Source: Cristatella mucedo
Lineage: Eukaryota > Bryozoa > Phylactolaemata > Cristatellidae
Assembly (NCBI GenBank): GCA_009760855.2
Contig: WPIO01000001.1
Coordinates: 9,978,001-10,042,000, forward strand
Direction: 5' to 3'
Length of the DNA stretch: 64,000 nucleotides
Shown here: in pieces, positions 35,023-47,628 of the stretch
How positions within the stretch are numbered: the stretch's first letter is position 1
How the letters are laid out: each line of letters opens with the position of its first letter
Position numbers and translations under genes: made by a program
The notes under the pieces: generated by a model
What the model was told of the DNA's origin: nothing
What the model saw: only the letters and a program-made list of their open reading frames with translations
The model's database searches: none

Positions 35023-35154
35023 AGCATTATACCAAGATGTCCAAGCACTACGAAGTTCGTCACATCTAGAAACTGCATGCTCTAGTTGTCCGATGCCTTC
35101 AGGAACGTCCATGCTTTTCAATTCTTCTGACCAGCAAGGCACTTGCAGAACATA
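35023..35154 (-). CDS. Trio: Trio-like exon 8: spectrin repeat 3, helices A-B
   Basis: 132 nt, 44 codons, phase 0. There is no convenient ATG, so this exon was found by reading the strand. It begins YVLQVPCWSEELKSMDVPEG and continues IGQLEHAVSRCDELR, which aligns without gaps to Trio YMSNVDSWC..., DLEDAIHHHQGI. Acceptor TTTTTAG, donor GCT|GTAAGT, a perfect consensus. Sequence identity is lower than in neighbouring exons; phase, length and position make it secure. Confidence 0.88.
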
Positions 35155-35814
35155 CTAAAAATCAAGCCAGCAAATCGATAACACTGGTGGGAGCTGAACA
35201 TATCCCAAACAATATACAGCCTGCGAACCATACTTGACATATTTGATTCGCATTACTTGCCCACACCGGGGTTGCCTGGAGGAGCTATTATTTCAGCAAG
35301 ATACCTAACAGGCTCGTGGTATTCCTGCGTTAGAAAGTATAGCTTTACACAGCTGCAAATTCCTTGCTAAAGGAAACAAGAACTATAAAGTGACCAGTTT
35401 AATCTGAGCTCGGCACCATTCGCTCAATACAGCAGGATCTAATACAGCACTGAGGGGTGAAAATACTCAAACACCATATAAATTTGACATCATTACGGGT
35501 ATAACTTGGACCAAGCATCAGCCTTACCACACACAACTGATATAACTTTGCCCTCACCTAAAACGGCTGATACAGTAGCTAACTTCAAAATAAAAACTAT
35601 CATCAGACAAAAATGATAGCAAACCCATGATCAGATAACTGCAGAACTTGGTCGGAAAAAATCACCGAATGAACATACTCAATGCGATATAAAAGGAAAG
35701 CTAGGCAGTTGCTTTAAACTTGGTAACAGCACCGCTCAGCTGCACAAGCTAGTGTACTCGGCGGTAGTATCTACGGCTAGACACAGAATCGGCACTTAAT
35801 GAAAATTCTACATA

Positions 35815-35905
35815 TTTATTAATAATGACAAAAACTATAACAGGCTGCTTGTATAGTATCCTAAGAGAACTAAGTCTCTATCCAGGTGCTAGCTGATAAG
35901 AATCA
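35815..35905 (-). mobile_element. LINE/SINE-B tail fragment
   Basis: Plus strand ATAATGACAAAAACTATAAC, CTTGTATAGTATCCTAAGAG, then AACTAAGTCTCTATCCAGGT is the inverted conserved 3' end. The upstream element body is not visible. Confidence 0.6.
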
Positions 35906-36669
35906 ATGACCGTGGTTAGTGACATGTATGGGTGTCATGCTTAGACAAGCATGCAAAAGCAAAAAGAAACCAAGTTACGCCAGCTTGCTAAAGAAAACTT
36001 GAAGACACTCATGGCCACCTCTTAGCAAGACCTCTGGCTAACAACATGTATAGAACCATGCAGAGGTAAGCACATTGAGCTAGCAGAACAAAAAAGACAA
36101 GTTCACTGGGGCAAAGAGAAAGCTGAGTGTAACAGCTGTGCCTTTAGCTAAAACCTGAACGATGACCGGTCATTATAGGTAGCAACTATTAGCTGAAAGC
36201 CAGTTTCGAATTTTCTATGCATATGAGCTGAAGGCATGGTCACAAGAAGATTTCAATTAAGTGCAAGGGATGGCGAGATGATTATATGCTGATGAGCACG
36301 TAGAGTGAGAGCACACTGGAGGAGCAATGATGCACTGTTAGGAAGGTTGCTTAGTGCAAGCGAATTGAGCACCCTGTAAGCAAGGCAGGGAATTGCCGTA
36401 AACCCAAAGCAGAGCTGTTTCTGTGGAATTGTTAGCTCTAAATTTTGATTGGAGTTTTTTTTTATAAACAAGATCTGATGAATTAATGCAATCGTTGTTT
36501 GGTTGTTTGGCCACTACTTGTTCAAGTATCTCAGATGTGAATGATAGAAGGGAGACTGAATGAGTTATTTAAATTCTTGTGACCTAGGGTAGGCTTTATA
36601 ATTAGTGGCCCGACAAACGCTGTTTTCAGTAGGGAAGTAACTTCACCAATGGCCAGGGACATATTGACA

Positions 36670-36873
36670 ATATTGGTTATAAATAAAATAATAAATAAAT
36701 ACTAACTGATTTAACAGCCCCTTTTTGTATTTCGACAGAGGAGCCTTGATGGCTATCATCACCGCTTGCAGTGTCGATAAAGGATCGCCCACCACAGGAT
36801 TCGAACCCACTACCTTGGGGCCGAGGTCGTGAAAAGCAACCACCTTACCTAGTGAGCCATTACGGCTCACCAG
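36670..36873 (-). mobile_element. SINE-A copy, full length with (TTTA)n tail
   Basis: Minus strand: GAGCCGTAATGGCTCACTAG, GTAAGGTGGTTGC, TCGGCCCC, GTGGGTTCGAATCCTGTGGT (exact B box GGTTCGAATCC), GGGCGATCCTTTATCGACAC and GGGGCTGTTAAATCAG, then ATTTATTTATT-type tail. Among the best preserved copies. Confidence 0.9.
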
Positions 36874-38514
36874 TTATGATGAGAGCAACAGGTCTGTGCA
36901 ACTGAAGGAAGAAATGCTGGTACAGGCTCTGGATGGCTAGTTACAGACAAGTTAAAAAAAGACATGCATTAAGCAGTAGAGACAGGAAGAGCAGGGCAGG
37001 CAATGATAGGCTATAGTCCAGCAAGGTCGGCAGAGAGGGGGATAAAGTCTCAAATCCGCTCTCTTAGCTATGAAGAATTTGGAGAAACGCTATGCTTTAA
37101 GTCGCCATTTGGATCTCTGACAGTACAGTGGACAGTGGTCTATAGTGCACATCATCAGTTTTGAGTTATTAATCTGTGATTCCATTATTTATCAAAGTTA
37201 GACTTAGCTAAAATGGTTTGATAGGTCCTAAAAGACTGAGCTAAAGCGGTTTGATAGGTCCTAAAACAAACTTCAAAATGCAAATGCAACAAATTAGTTG
37301 ATGGTCTTCTCAGATCAAATTTTAGTATTCCTTTCTTTCTTTATGTCGGCCGTAAACCAAAGAGAGTTTTGACAGGAACAGGCCTGTCGTCTAGACAGAG
37401 GTACAAACTCGTCAAGTACGTGGCAAACATCGAGTTGTATCATGGCATCAAGGAGGAAAGGTCAATGAGAGGGTCAAGTAGAAGAGCAGACGACACAAGT
37501 GTATGTGGAGGGCAGCAAATGTCAAAAGACTAAAGTTTCTTGACTCAAACATAATTTTGGATATCGAACGAGAAACACTTTCCATGGAAAATGAAGTCTG
37601 TCTGCAAATGATCAGATTTTGGTTCACAGAGCATAATTTCTGCATCGAGAAGGGAATTTTGTTTTGTGTGTGTGGCTGATGTCAGTCAAAATTTAGAAAA
37701 AATTACTTTGAAGGCCACCCTTTACTGATCCACAGTTGCAAGTAGCTACGATTGAATTTGAACCCATATGGTTGCTACCGGCACAGAATAATAGCCAGTA
37801 GACCTTGTTTAAACAATATTCGGTACAGCAGCTTCTAGAATGAATTGTAAATGAGCAAGTCTATATCAAACATCTCGTCATGGCTTGCTGATGCTAGCCT
37901 GCGACTCGGCCAACAACAAAAAGCAAGTCTGCAGTTATATCATCGGCCGATGGTCGAGTTCATGTTAGATTATCGGCAGGAAAAAAAAGAAATGTTGTGC
38001 ATTCAAGCACATGGCTTCAAAGATGCACTGGCAAGTTAAGACACTAAAAGAAAAGGCAGTATGACTAACACCTCTACCGAACCTCTACTTCCTTAAATGT
38101 TTGTTCCGTTCTGCACTTTTTGTGTGTAGCAGTTGTAACTCCCAGACTTCGTACTAAGCGTTAACAGGGACAGTAAGCTGGCTCGCGAATTAAATCTGAA
38201 ATACGAACAGAGCATCCTGAAGATAATGTGTGTGCAGTGCAGTCGACACTAAAAGAGATGTCTACTAACAAATCGTAAGCATTTGGGGCTCGTAGGCAGT
38301 TTTTCTGGATCTGGTTGAGTATTCCTTTAAGAAGACATTACTCTTGAGAACACTACAAAATTGGATTGCTCACTTGGAACATACACTAATCAGGGAGATG
38401 CTGCTTCAGCAGCCTTGCATCTAAGGACTGACTACTTACCATTGCTACTGCCCCATTATGCTTACAGCATCGAACCGTGTGTCGACCAAAAGCCAATGTA
38501 TGTAGAAAGAAAAA
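36874..38514. other. Intronic sequence; one local duplication
   Basis: A 30-bp near-direct repeat (AGCTAAA..GGTTTGATAGGTCC) lies at 37206-37264. No gene is recognised. Confidence 0.4.
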
Positions 38515-38675
38515 GCTTAGCTGATTTAACAGCCTTATGTATATGACGGCAGAAGAGCCTTTGCGGCTATCACCACTGCTTGCAGTAGGCGATGAAGAAT
38601 CGTCCACTGAAGAACTCGAACCCACGGTCTGAGTCGTGAAGAGCAAGCACCTTACCTCATGGGCTAAGACCCAGC
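38515..38675 (-). mobile_element. SINE-A copy
   Basis: Minus strand: TTAGCCCATGAGGTAAGGTG (A box), CTTGCTCTTCACGACTCAGA, CCGTGGGTTCGAGTTC (B box), ending CATAAGGCTGTTAAATCAGC. CACGACYCAG subfamily. Confidence 0.85.
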
Positions 38676-38743
38676 AGCAAAATAGTACTGGAAAAGGCTA
38701 CAACCATTGTGGCAGAGCTGATTTGGTGATTTTAGCAGGTGTT

Positions 38744-39026
38744 AATGATAATAGTAATAACAACACACTTGATAAAGCACCCTCAGAGAACCCAAACTCT
38801 TTCTAGGTACTTTACATTTGCTGCAAAGGAAACACGATCGAATGGTTAGTGGAAGCATGCTCAATAAACAAGAATAACATAGTAAGGAGTGATATGCACA
38901 GGGTCAACATACAAGTGTGGTTAGTGGCAGCATGCACAGTGTCAGCACGCATAAGCACATAAAGGACAAATCATCAGGACTCACTAAATGCTGTGCTAAA
39001 TAGGTGCATGTTCTTGATGATAATCC
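38744..39026 (-). mobile_element. Family A LINE 3' end
   Basis: Plus strand AACACACTTGATAAAGCACC, CTCAGAGAACCCAAACTCTT, TTTGCTGCAAAGGAAACACG and onward to CACTAAATGCTGTGCTAAAT is the inverted family A 3' end. 5'-truncated at the end of RT. Confidence 0.88.
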
Positions 39027-39401
39027 AACAAAGGTCTTACCACTGAAGTTTCTGGATTATATTAGCTACACTGCAGTCCCCAAGCATTGATAAAAACTAT
39101 CAGTGAGCTAGGCATTGACTTCGACGACATGCTAGTGTGTGTGACCAAGGCAGCAAGCTAAATGAAGCCTTCACAGATGTTCTGAAAAACTAAAGACCTC
39201 ACTTAATTCAAGTAATTTGTTTGACAAACTTATTGAATGAACCTTGTACTAGAGATATTCAGCTCTTCCTATGCAGATTTGAACCAGCTTGTGAGCCATT
39301 TAAAGAGCATTTTTAACCATGTCCTCACACGCCAAAGACAACTCTTTGACTTCACGAAAGGTAAAGGCACATCAAACCTGAAACTAGCTGTCGTCCCTGT
39401 T

Positions 39402-39520
39402 AATAAAACAATAATAATAATGAAATTTGTATAGCACTGAAAGGAAACTAAATCTCTTTATAGGCACATTGCTGGAAAGGGAAGCATGGCAATTGGTCAC
39501 AGACAGCATACGAAATGACA
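39402..39520 (-). mobile_element. LINE/SINE-B tail fragment with (TAA)n
   Basis: Plus strand AATAATAATAATGAAATTTG, TATAGCACTGAAAGGAAACT, AAATCTCTTTATAGGCACAT is the inverted tail and conserved 3' end. Confidence 0.6.
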
Positions 39521-41679
39521 GCATCCTTAAAGCATATAAGAAACAACTCACAGTGTGACACAAGAAACATCAAGGTTCGTGTTGAAAAATATTATATACT
39601 TTCCGTATCTTTTCAGAGGTAACTCATAGGCCATGCTCACATCCAAAAGAAAATGTGCTTGAAAGTCTCAAACCTCAATAGTCAATATGAATATGAAGCC
39701 AGCCCTAGACCAAACTAAATGGCGGCTCGGGCACTTCATGCCTTTGCCCTTCTACTATCCTAAGATTTTCTGTCCAGCATGGTCAGAGCTCAGCGCCGTG
39801 CTAAAAAAATTAACGTAACCCTAAATACTAGTCAGATACACAAACAATTATAAATACACTTGCAAACCTACAGCTAGTGTTCGTGTCACTTATCCGTTCT
39901 GTAAGAAACTAGCCTTTATAATTCATCTGCTGAAAACCTAGTAATGACGAACACACCTTAACGTTTAGAGCACTAGAGAGCACATTAGGCAGAAAAACCA
40001 ACGAATACAGAACACCACACAAGTCACACAACAGTTTCGTGTTTTAATAATACACAATCCGAGGGGTGGTGCCGATGAATTATGCTTGTATGAGAGGTCA
40101 GATGACATGTTCCTTTAGGTCCTTCTAGATGCACTGTTTTACTTCACATTCAGACAATCCAAACTCAATATCCAACATCCCACTTGCAACTGTTCTAATA
40201 AGTTATGCCCTGGCTTTCATGCTGGAAAAATTTGAAGATTGTTCTGAGAGACAGGTTTAACATCTTTAAAAAGCTAAAGCTCTTTATGTAATTAACACAC
40301 TAGGGTGTATTGCAATCATTTGCATTTGACGATTGATTTGATTTGACGAGTCGTTAACAAGTCATCCGATGCCTCAAATTTTCCAATATGCAATCAAATC
40401 TTGCCTATCAAAAGATGCTCTTTAACACTATTTTTACTTGACGTTTACATGATTTTTCTTGTTCTGAGATGGCAAGCGGATGGACATTAATTGTATTTCA
40501 AATATAATTGTTCCAAGCATTATAACACACTGCTGATTTCTCCTACATTTTTATCAATACTCGAATTTCACTAAGCCAAACTCCAAGACGATTTGGCGTA
40601 CTTTTTATTTCATTTGTGTGTACATTTTGGCCTTTTTGTGAAAACTTCGGCCTTTTATGTGCAGATTTTGACTTGTATTCCAAAGACTCTCGCCCAAGAA
40701 ACTGTGTCCAACGCCCTAGAACCTGTGTCCAACATAAAGTCGGCACAAAGTCACCACTGCACTAATATTTCATACTTCAGCAAGGCCTCAAAAACTGGGT
40801 TACCAACGTTGACCAAGCATCTTCATCTGAGGCGCATGCCCAACGGTGCAATTCCAGTTCCCATCTTTACCTTCCTCAGTAGAAGAATATAACAGAATTT
40901 AGTGACTCGCATCTTTCATATGGTGCGATTGCATTGAACTCCGTTAGCGACTTGTGCTAGCACCTACATGTGTTGGAATTAGAGACCGGTTAAAATGCTT
41001 GGGTTGGATGCGAGAGACCTGGGCTCAACTCCCAAAACCAAGGAGATGCCCACGGCTTTGCCAAAAAAACTGCATGCTTCGACTGTCCTTGCTAGGCACT
41101 ATAGTAAAGCTGTTGGCTGACCTGGACATAACTATTTGAGCTTCTAGCCATGCATACAGACTGTGTTGCCATTCAAATAAAGATCGTGCAGAATGAATTC
41201 TAACCATAACTAAACCATATTCAGCTGAGATCTGTCGATAGGCAAATAGCCCTCACCATGATTCCAGCCAAGATAACCAAAGCTGTTTATAAAGCTAGTT
41301 AGTTTCCTTAATCGCAATGGTAAATGAAAAACTATATGGAGATTTCAAGATGAAGGTTTGGGGTGGGTTAAGTACTAACCATCTGACATCTCTAGCCAGT
41401 ATTTGTAAGCTTGAACGAACAGATACAGCCTTTATGATAAACACGTACGTGTGCATTTATGTATCACTGCGATGCTACATGTGTCCACACCACCTCCATT
41501 AGTGCTCACTTTGTGTAGGAGCCAAAGGGATGGGCCATTGAATTTGCTGGCACCTTAGCAGCACCGACACTGCTGCAACGGATGCTAACACGACCAGCAA
41601 GAGATGCGCCTAGCCCTCAACAATGGCCTAGGCTGACAATAGCTGCACCCTAACCGAGAAACTAAACCTACAGTGCACC
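39521..41679. other. Intronic sequence, nothing assigned
   Basis: A tRNA-like stretch at 40985-41040 (GAGACCTGGGCTCAACTCCC resembles a B box) may be a decayed SINE; too weak to call. No exon seen. Confidence 0.4.
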
Positions 41680-41880
41680 ATGATGATAATAATGATAATA
41701 ATATTAATACATTAGTATAGTGCCCTCAGAGCAATTAATCTCTTTCTAGGCACTTGACATATGCTGTAAAGGAAGCATGCTCGCCCACTGGCATGTGCCG
41801 ATAAGGCGCATCGTCCACAAGCATCTATGAGCCCACTGGCAGCATGTCGGCATGCACTCGTCTCAGCCGCTCAGAGGTGG
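41680..41880 (-). mobile_element. Family A LINE 3' end, decayed
   Basis: Plus strand GATGATAATAATGATAATAA, TAGTATAGTGCCCTCAGAGC, AATTAATCTCTTTCTAGGCA, CTGTAAAGGAAGCATGCTCG is the inverted family A tail and 3' untranslated region. Confidence 0.72.
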
Positions 41881-44600
41881 GTCTAGCGTGCGCGACGGAC
41901 ACCAAAAGTTTGCCCCAGCCATTAGGCGGCACTGCACATACGCGACCTCACAAGATGATAAGAGCTTGGTGAGCGCATCATTCGAGCATAAAAGTTAAGA
42001 AAGGCCTCCTAATATGGATGCTGGACCCTTCGAGTTCCAATGCGACTATAATAAGATTATTAAAATGTCCTATAACCATAAGCAGTATACAAAATGAGCA
42101 AAATGGATATATTAATAAAATTGCAGTTCAGGCACAGTAACTCCTGCAAATAAAATGAAGTAGTGCTAATATGATTTTCAACCACCTGTCACTACTGGGG
42201 CCTAGAGCTAACCAAGAGTTTGCAAATATTTGGCATTAGCTTTCTTGGAATGTCTTGTAAACTAGAGCAAGGTGAGTCTTCAGATGTGATACAACCAACA
42301 TTTGAACAAGTCTTCTGTCCACTTAGTCCTAGAGATGCCCTGTGGGGTTGAAGACTGGGAATTGACTAAGATAAAGGACCCCACTATGGATCTCTTTGCA
42401 CTATCTATCCATAGAGTCAGCCGTGGTGCATAGCTTCTAACTTACCACTGTCTCATGTCATCTTTCTCACTTACAGAGCAACTGCAATATTTTACTGCTA
42501 AGTCCCGAATAGTGCAATGCCCACGATGTTTTCTCTGTAAAGGCAGTTAACTCAGTTTCTCTAATGGATGCTGACTAATGATAGTGTAAGGTTAATAAAA
42601 ATGATAGTATTGGCACTGTAGTGTTCACATTGCTGCTCACACCCAAGCCCTCCTAAAATCAAGCTAAGCAGTACATTATAAGGGGATATACCATGCATAA
42701 ATCTGCCAATAATAAATGAATGAATTCAAGGTTTAAAGATAAACTGTCATTATTCTTCGGTATGAGTATATGCTCGTTTGTGAAAACAACATCGTACAAG
42801 GCATTACTTTTACTGGCCACATTCGTTATTTGCACTTGGGTTTAAATGTCACGGTCAAATGCCTCATACTCACCGAACACAGGGGGTTACTGTCATTTCT
42901 AGATCAAGTGCAATAGAAATTAAAAACTGTTTTAATCACTAACGGGTCTTAAGAATTTTCTGTCTAGATACAGGCAGGAAATCAGACACTAACTGGCTGA
43001 TATTGAACAGATCAGCAATCCCTAAAATTAAATTGGCAACCGCTAAGAATAAAATTGGCACAGAACATTTAAATAAAACTGGCTCAAGGCAGTCATACTA
43101 AAAACATGAAGATATTGTCGTAAAATACTGCATGTAAATTTGCAGCATTCCTGACATGTGCACTGTACAGGTACAAGTTTCAGGCCTTAGGCGAAAGCCC
43201 AGTTAGTCAAGTGACTAGAAGGATAACAAACAAACGACCAGACAGTTACAGCGCACACAGTGCTGGCCCAAAAAATCCACGCACCTTAGGAATCAAGATA
43301 TAACCTAAAATGTTTCAGCGTTTTAGAGACTGACGGCCAAACAAATTTCACTAGAAAACAGGATTTACTACAGTTAGCAATAGTAATTGTGCATGCCATC
43401 ACCTTGGCTTGCTAACTAGGTGCAAAACCAGTGTCTTGAGAGCAACTTCTAGCTACCGACCTAGGAGCCATTTCCGAAGGATATTATTGTGTAGCATCTA
43501 TCGCCTGTGCATTGGGTAGTCAGGTTGAACAAGTTCTCCAAGTATCCCCCTCTCTAAAAACGGACCTCAAAAACTATGTCGCACATTTTCTCAGTTCAAA
43601 AGCAATGAAACAATCGACGGCACACTACAAAGAAAATACTACCTAACAGCGTTTTCTGTCGGATGATGAATTAAAGAACTCTTTTGAATAATTTCCCATA
43701 ATGTCTCAACTCTCTTGGTTTGCCAAATGCGTGTACTCAATTGAACTACCTTCTCATAATCTCAATGGAAACTTTTTAATATATGTAGATCACCAAGGTT
43801 TTGGCGTTTCAGTTATTTGCCAAGACTTCTTTAGTAGTTGTATAGGGTCCCACAGCTTTTTCCAACACGAAACGTAGTTGGCTAGTTTTTTGCTCCAACT
43901 GCACTGCACCGTCGTTTTCTTGCATACTCTTGAATCTGGTCTAGTCTTTGTCTATGCAAGGGCAAAACTGGATGTCTCAAAACTTAACCATTCTTGGAGC
44001 CTGGCAGAGACATCGAGACAGATTTGTTCAGAGGGAACCTTTGGCACATCCAAGAACTCATAGTACACTATGTCCTGATGGTGCTAGCAAAACAAATCTA
44101 TCAAAAACCTCAACTATTTCCAAACCCACTTAAAGCTGCCTCATAAGTAATTTTGCATGTTTTTCATACCTAATAGGCTAACCGTGCGAATCCTGTGTTC
44201 TAATAAAATGTTTAACCAAGTCTATAAAACGTTAAATATTTTGAGATTATATATTGATCCTCACGGTGTATGGATTTTTCAGGCTAGCCTTGAGTATCTT
44301 CATTTGTTACAGCCACCGGCATATCAGCTAGTTTCATTTGCCCCCCCCCCAGACGATCGGAAAAGGAGCGTGACAGAAGGTAAGCCATCCAACATGATCT
44401 TTGAGTTACCATAGTCAAGGTTACCCTTTCGGCAATAAAGTAAGCAATCCTAGGGCTAACAAAAAGAAATGGCCACTCTACAAACATGACAATCTGAAAT
44501 ACTTCCATCTAGTCAGGCCGTTTGCAGCAACACCACAAAAGGCAAAAAAATCAAATAACCACCAAGCTGGCAGCTGCTCCGAAGCCGAGTGATGGCCTAC
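41881..44600. other. Intronic sequence, nothing assigned
   Basis: Long stretch with no LINE, SINE or exon recognised. A C-run (nine C) is at 44342-44350. Confidence 0.4.
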
Positions 44601-44792
44601 CTGCTCCACTTTCTCATGGAACAAAACAGACATGTTGATCACATGAGTCCGATCTTCAATAGCCGCAGCAAACGCCCGCGACTCCTGGTCTAGTCGGCTA
44701 GCCTGCTGCTTGATTATTGCTGATGCAAAATGTCCGGTATCCCCTAACCGATGTGCATGAGATGCAATATGGCTAACGGTGGCTTCTGCCTC
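44601..44792 (-). CDS. Trio: Trio-like exon 7: spectrin repeat 2 helices B-C into repeat 3
   Basis: 192 nt, 64 codons, phase 0 at both ends. RLGDTGHFASAIIKQQAS and RAFAAAIEDRTHVINM align without gaps to Trio RLVESGHYASQQIRQIAS and KAFAAALDERSTLLDM. It ends FHEKVEQ before the donor CAG|GTAGGC; the acceptor is TTTCTATTCAG. The AFAAA..DR motif is a hallmark of this repeat in Trio and Kalirin. Confidence 0.95.
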
Positions 44793-45734
44793 CTGAATAG
44801 AAACGGAAAATAACTACAAATCTAACGTCGTGTTTATCAACAAATACACGAATAAAACTGCAGGACTGTTACCCACCCAAATCATGCAACTACAGCTGAT
44901 TGCAAACATTGAGTAGTTCGCACTTAATGCACACAAATATTCATGTAGTAAAGTGGTCCCGATTTATGCACATAAGTTGTCATTTGAAGTAAGGCTTTAA
45001 GCCGTGTGTGGAGCACACAAGAACCGAGTCTCGATAGATCAATCAGTGGAAAACTGGCCCAGAAAACCAGAAGCTGCAGGATCAGTCAACACTCAAGTAA
45101 AAAAATTGGCAAAATATTTCTGCTGTCAACCCCACGGTATTTTCAAATTACTGCAGTGCCCGGTGACTGGCAGTTACCACACTTGACTTAGGGAAAGGGG
45201 TCCGTGACAAGGTCAAGATTGTCCCCCTTCTTGGCTAAGTCATTCTTGGTTGGCACTTAAATCATTGCTTGCAAGCACAGAGGCAAAAATCAACAATAAA
45301 GCAACACATTAGCCACCAAAGACCAGCTGTTTCAGAATGAGCAGTTAACTCAGTAAAGTACACGAATATTGAATTCCCCAATAACCAACATCATGTTGGC
45401 CGTTTATGCTATCTGCACATCAGGTGTCGCTTTATTTTGGATCTATATTAGACAGCACTGAGCACTGATTATACTATGGTAAGTACAGGAAAAATAGTCA
45501 TAACAAGCCTGGTTCAACTGTGTATAGTTGAAATTACTTAGCAAACCTAAAAACAAAACTAAATGCAAAAAACAAAAAATGAAATTGTGAACTAGAGAGT
45601 GACAAGAGCCCACACAAGGTCAAGAGCACCCGCAAACCAACACCCTCATCAACACACACGTGCTTGCACACACACACAGCCTCCACTTCCATTGTTTCCT
45701 CAATATGGTCCTGGCATCCAAAAACATTCCATAG

Positions 45735-45912
45735 AACATGCAATAATAAATAATTATAAAAAAGACATTTGTATTGCACCCTATGAGAACTAAATTTCTT
45801 TCTGGGCAGGCACTTAGCACATGCTGGAAAAGAAGCATGTCTATTAACTAGTGATAACAAGCACAATGTCAGCACCCATAAGCACGCAAATGCTAATTCA
45901 CCAGTGTAATAC
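45735..45912 (-). mobile_element. Family A LINE 3' end, decayed
   Basis: Plus strand AATAATAAATAATTATAAAA, TTTGTATTGCACCCTATGAG, AACTAAATTTCTTTCTGGGC, GCTGGAAAAGAAGCATGTCT is the inverted family A 3' end with later changes. Confidence 0.68.
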
Positions 45913-46197
45913 ACGAAACCTCGTTTCATATTGTAGAACCGCATATACACACTATATGTTTGCAGAAGCTACTCAAGTGCTACTCAAGTTCCCACCCAAA
46001 GAATATGCGTTTGAAAGTCAAAACACCTTAACAGTCCTACGGCTTGTGGAACTAAACAGATAACATACACTGGATGTGCAATGAAGACCCCCTCCCCAAT
46101 CCACACCATTCCTGATTTCACCCTGCTACCCTGTTAGGATTGGCCACCTAGCATTGTTAGGGTTCAGTCCTCAGAAATAAGTTATTGTAAACTTGAA

Positions 46198-46269
46198 TAC
46201 TATCAAGATACACACATAATTATATATATATATATACATGTATATATATATACATATATACATATACAT

Positions 46270-46313
<44 letters not shown>

Positions 46314-46348
46314 ATGTATATATATATACATAGATGCATATATATCCT
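46198..46348. repeat. Compound AT / CATA / TG microsatellite
   Basis: About 150 bp of alternating TA with ATACAT and GTGTGTATG interruptions. It produces a spurious Tyr/Ile-rich open frame on the minus strand. Confidence 0.97.
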
Positions 46349-46413
46349 AGCAATGACGAACACACCTTAACGTTGAGATCAATCGAAATTATGTGCTAAA
46401 AGAAAGAGGATTG

Positions 46414-46572
46414 AAGCTGATTCAACAGCCTCATTTTATATAACGACCGAACAGCCTTAAGGGCTCTCACTTCTGCTTGCAGTGGGCAATAAAGGATTGC
46501 CTACTACAGGACTCGAACCCAGGACCAAGGTCGTGAAGTGCGAGCACCTTAAACCTAGGCTAAATGATGCAG
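46414..46572 (-). mobile_element. SINE-A copy, decayed
   Basis: Minus strand TTTAGCCTAGGTTTAAGGTG (A-box-like), CACTTCACGACCTTGGTCCT, GGGTTCGAGTCCTGTAGTAG (B box), ending AATGAGGCTGTTGAATCAGC. Confidence 0.83.
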
Positions 46573-46830
46573 AAAAATCAGTGGATACGGAGCTCTAAAC
46601 ACGTAGTACACAAACTTTGTGCTTTAATAATATATACTGCATCTAAGAAGGTGATGATGATGATCTCTGCTAGCACAAGAGGTCGGATAAAATGTTCATA
46701 TGATTAACTTGCAAAATGCACTTTTTCTTGGTAGACAGACGATGTTTAAACTCAACACCCAACATCGCGCCAGTAGTCACCATCAGTTATCCAAGAAGTA
46801 AATCAGAAAGCGATTTAAATAAGAACGCAC

Positions 46831-46953
46831 CTTCCATTGCATAGCAAATTCACTGTGCTGGGCATGAAGCTCGTGTGCCACGTGAAAGTTCTGCCCTATG
46901 TCCGTGTAACTCATTAAAAATATCTCCTTACGTTGAGCAATCCACTTGTACAT
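46831..46953 (-). CDS. Trio: Trio-like exon 6: spectrin repeat 2, helices A-B
   Basis: 123 nt, 41 codons, phase 0 at both ends. MYKWIAQRKEIFLMSYTDIG is the counterpart of vertebrate MFDWITHNKGLFLNSYTEIG, and HELHAQHSEFAMQWK matches MELQTQHNHFAMNCM. The alignment is gapless over the whole exon. Acceptor TTGTAG, donor AAG|GTGCGT. The intron to exon 5 is 170 bp. Confidence 0.95.
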
Positions 46954-47123
46954 CTACAATAATACACAATATCACCTCAGGACAGCTGTGATATGTGAAT
47001 CACCAATAAACAAAAATTAGAACTGACATGCAATTAACCAAAACCCAAAGACTGCCTGATATCAAGTAATTACAGGCAGTTCATGCACATAGTAGTCCGT
47101 AAAAGAAGGAATCAGGCACGCAC

Positions 47124-47278
47124 CTTGTCTACATCTTGCTCAAAACTTCGAAGCTGAAGGCACTGGTCTAACTGCAGTTTCCGCTGATGCCATAGGTCCA
47201 ACACCTGCTGTCGTTCCACATCCACGTTCTTAAGTAGTGAAGTCATACGGTCGGACATGCTAGCAAATTCCCGGTTCA
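47124..47278 (-). CDS. Trio: Trio-like exon 5: end of repeat 1, helix A of spectrin repeat 2
   Basis: 155 nt: two bases then 51 codons, ending in phase 0. Contains LWHQRKLQLDQCLQLRSFEQ then DVDK, nearly identical in pattern to Trio MWHVRKLKLDQCFQLRLFEQ. This is the best-conserved spectrin helix in the window. Acceptor TCTTTTCTGCAG, donor AAG|GTGCGT. Family A LINE debris lies just upstream on the genomic right. Confidence 0.95.
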
Positions 47279-47345
47279 CTGCAGAAAAGACAGATTCTAT
47301 TTACATATTACAGTCACTATTCGGCTTACGTGCTTTCTTTCCAGG

Positions 47346-47422
47346 CTAGGTGAAATACCTAGAAGACATCTACCTCTCTTAGGGGGCTAATCAAATGTAT
47401 TATTATTACTATTAATATTACA
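47346..47422 (+). mobile_element. Small LINE tail fragment
   Basis: GGTGAAATACCTAGAAGACA, TCTACCTCTCTTAGGGGGCT and ATGTATTATTATTACTATTA resemble the last 75 bp of family A. It lies just upstream of exon 5, within 70 bp of its acceptor. Confidence 0.5.
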
Positions 47423-47628
47423 CCTGCCATGTTATTTGCAACGGGTGTCGGTCGTCCATCAAACCATTTCACTTTAATACATATAGGACAACTCACATGG
47501 ACAAATAAACTACTTCGAAGAACAGACGAATCTTTAGCTTTTACTCTAAATGACTCCAGGTGAAGGTGTCATGAAGTCAACTGCCAATAAGTTCCACGCT
47601 ACACATGCTTAGGAATAGAGGGTATGAT

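Noticed and set aside
36703-36873. tRNA gene, because of the A box and a perfect B box
   Set aside because: The sequence between the boxes does not fold as a tRNA, and the same unit recurs about ten times with a shared non-tRNA body and tail: a SINE.
45534-45950. 138-codon minus frame, Cys/Val/Leu rich
   Set aside because: Overlaps a decayed LINE tail and a CA-rich patch; no family motif.
46171-46365. Tyr/Ile-rich minus frame
   Set aside because: Translation of a compound TA/CATA microsatellite.
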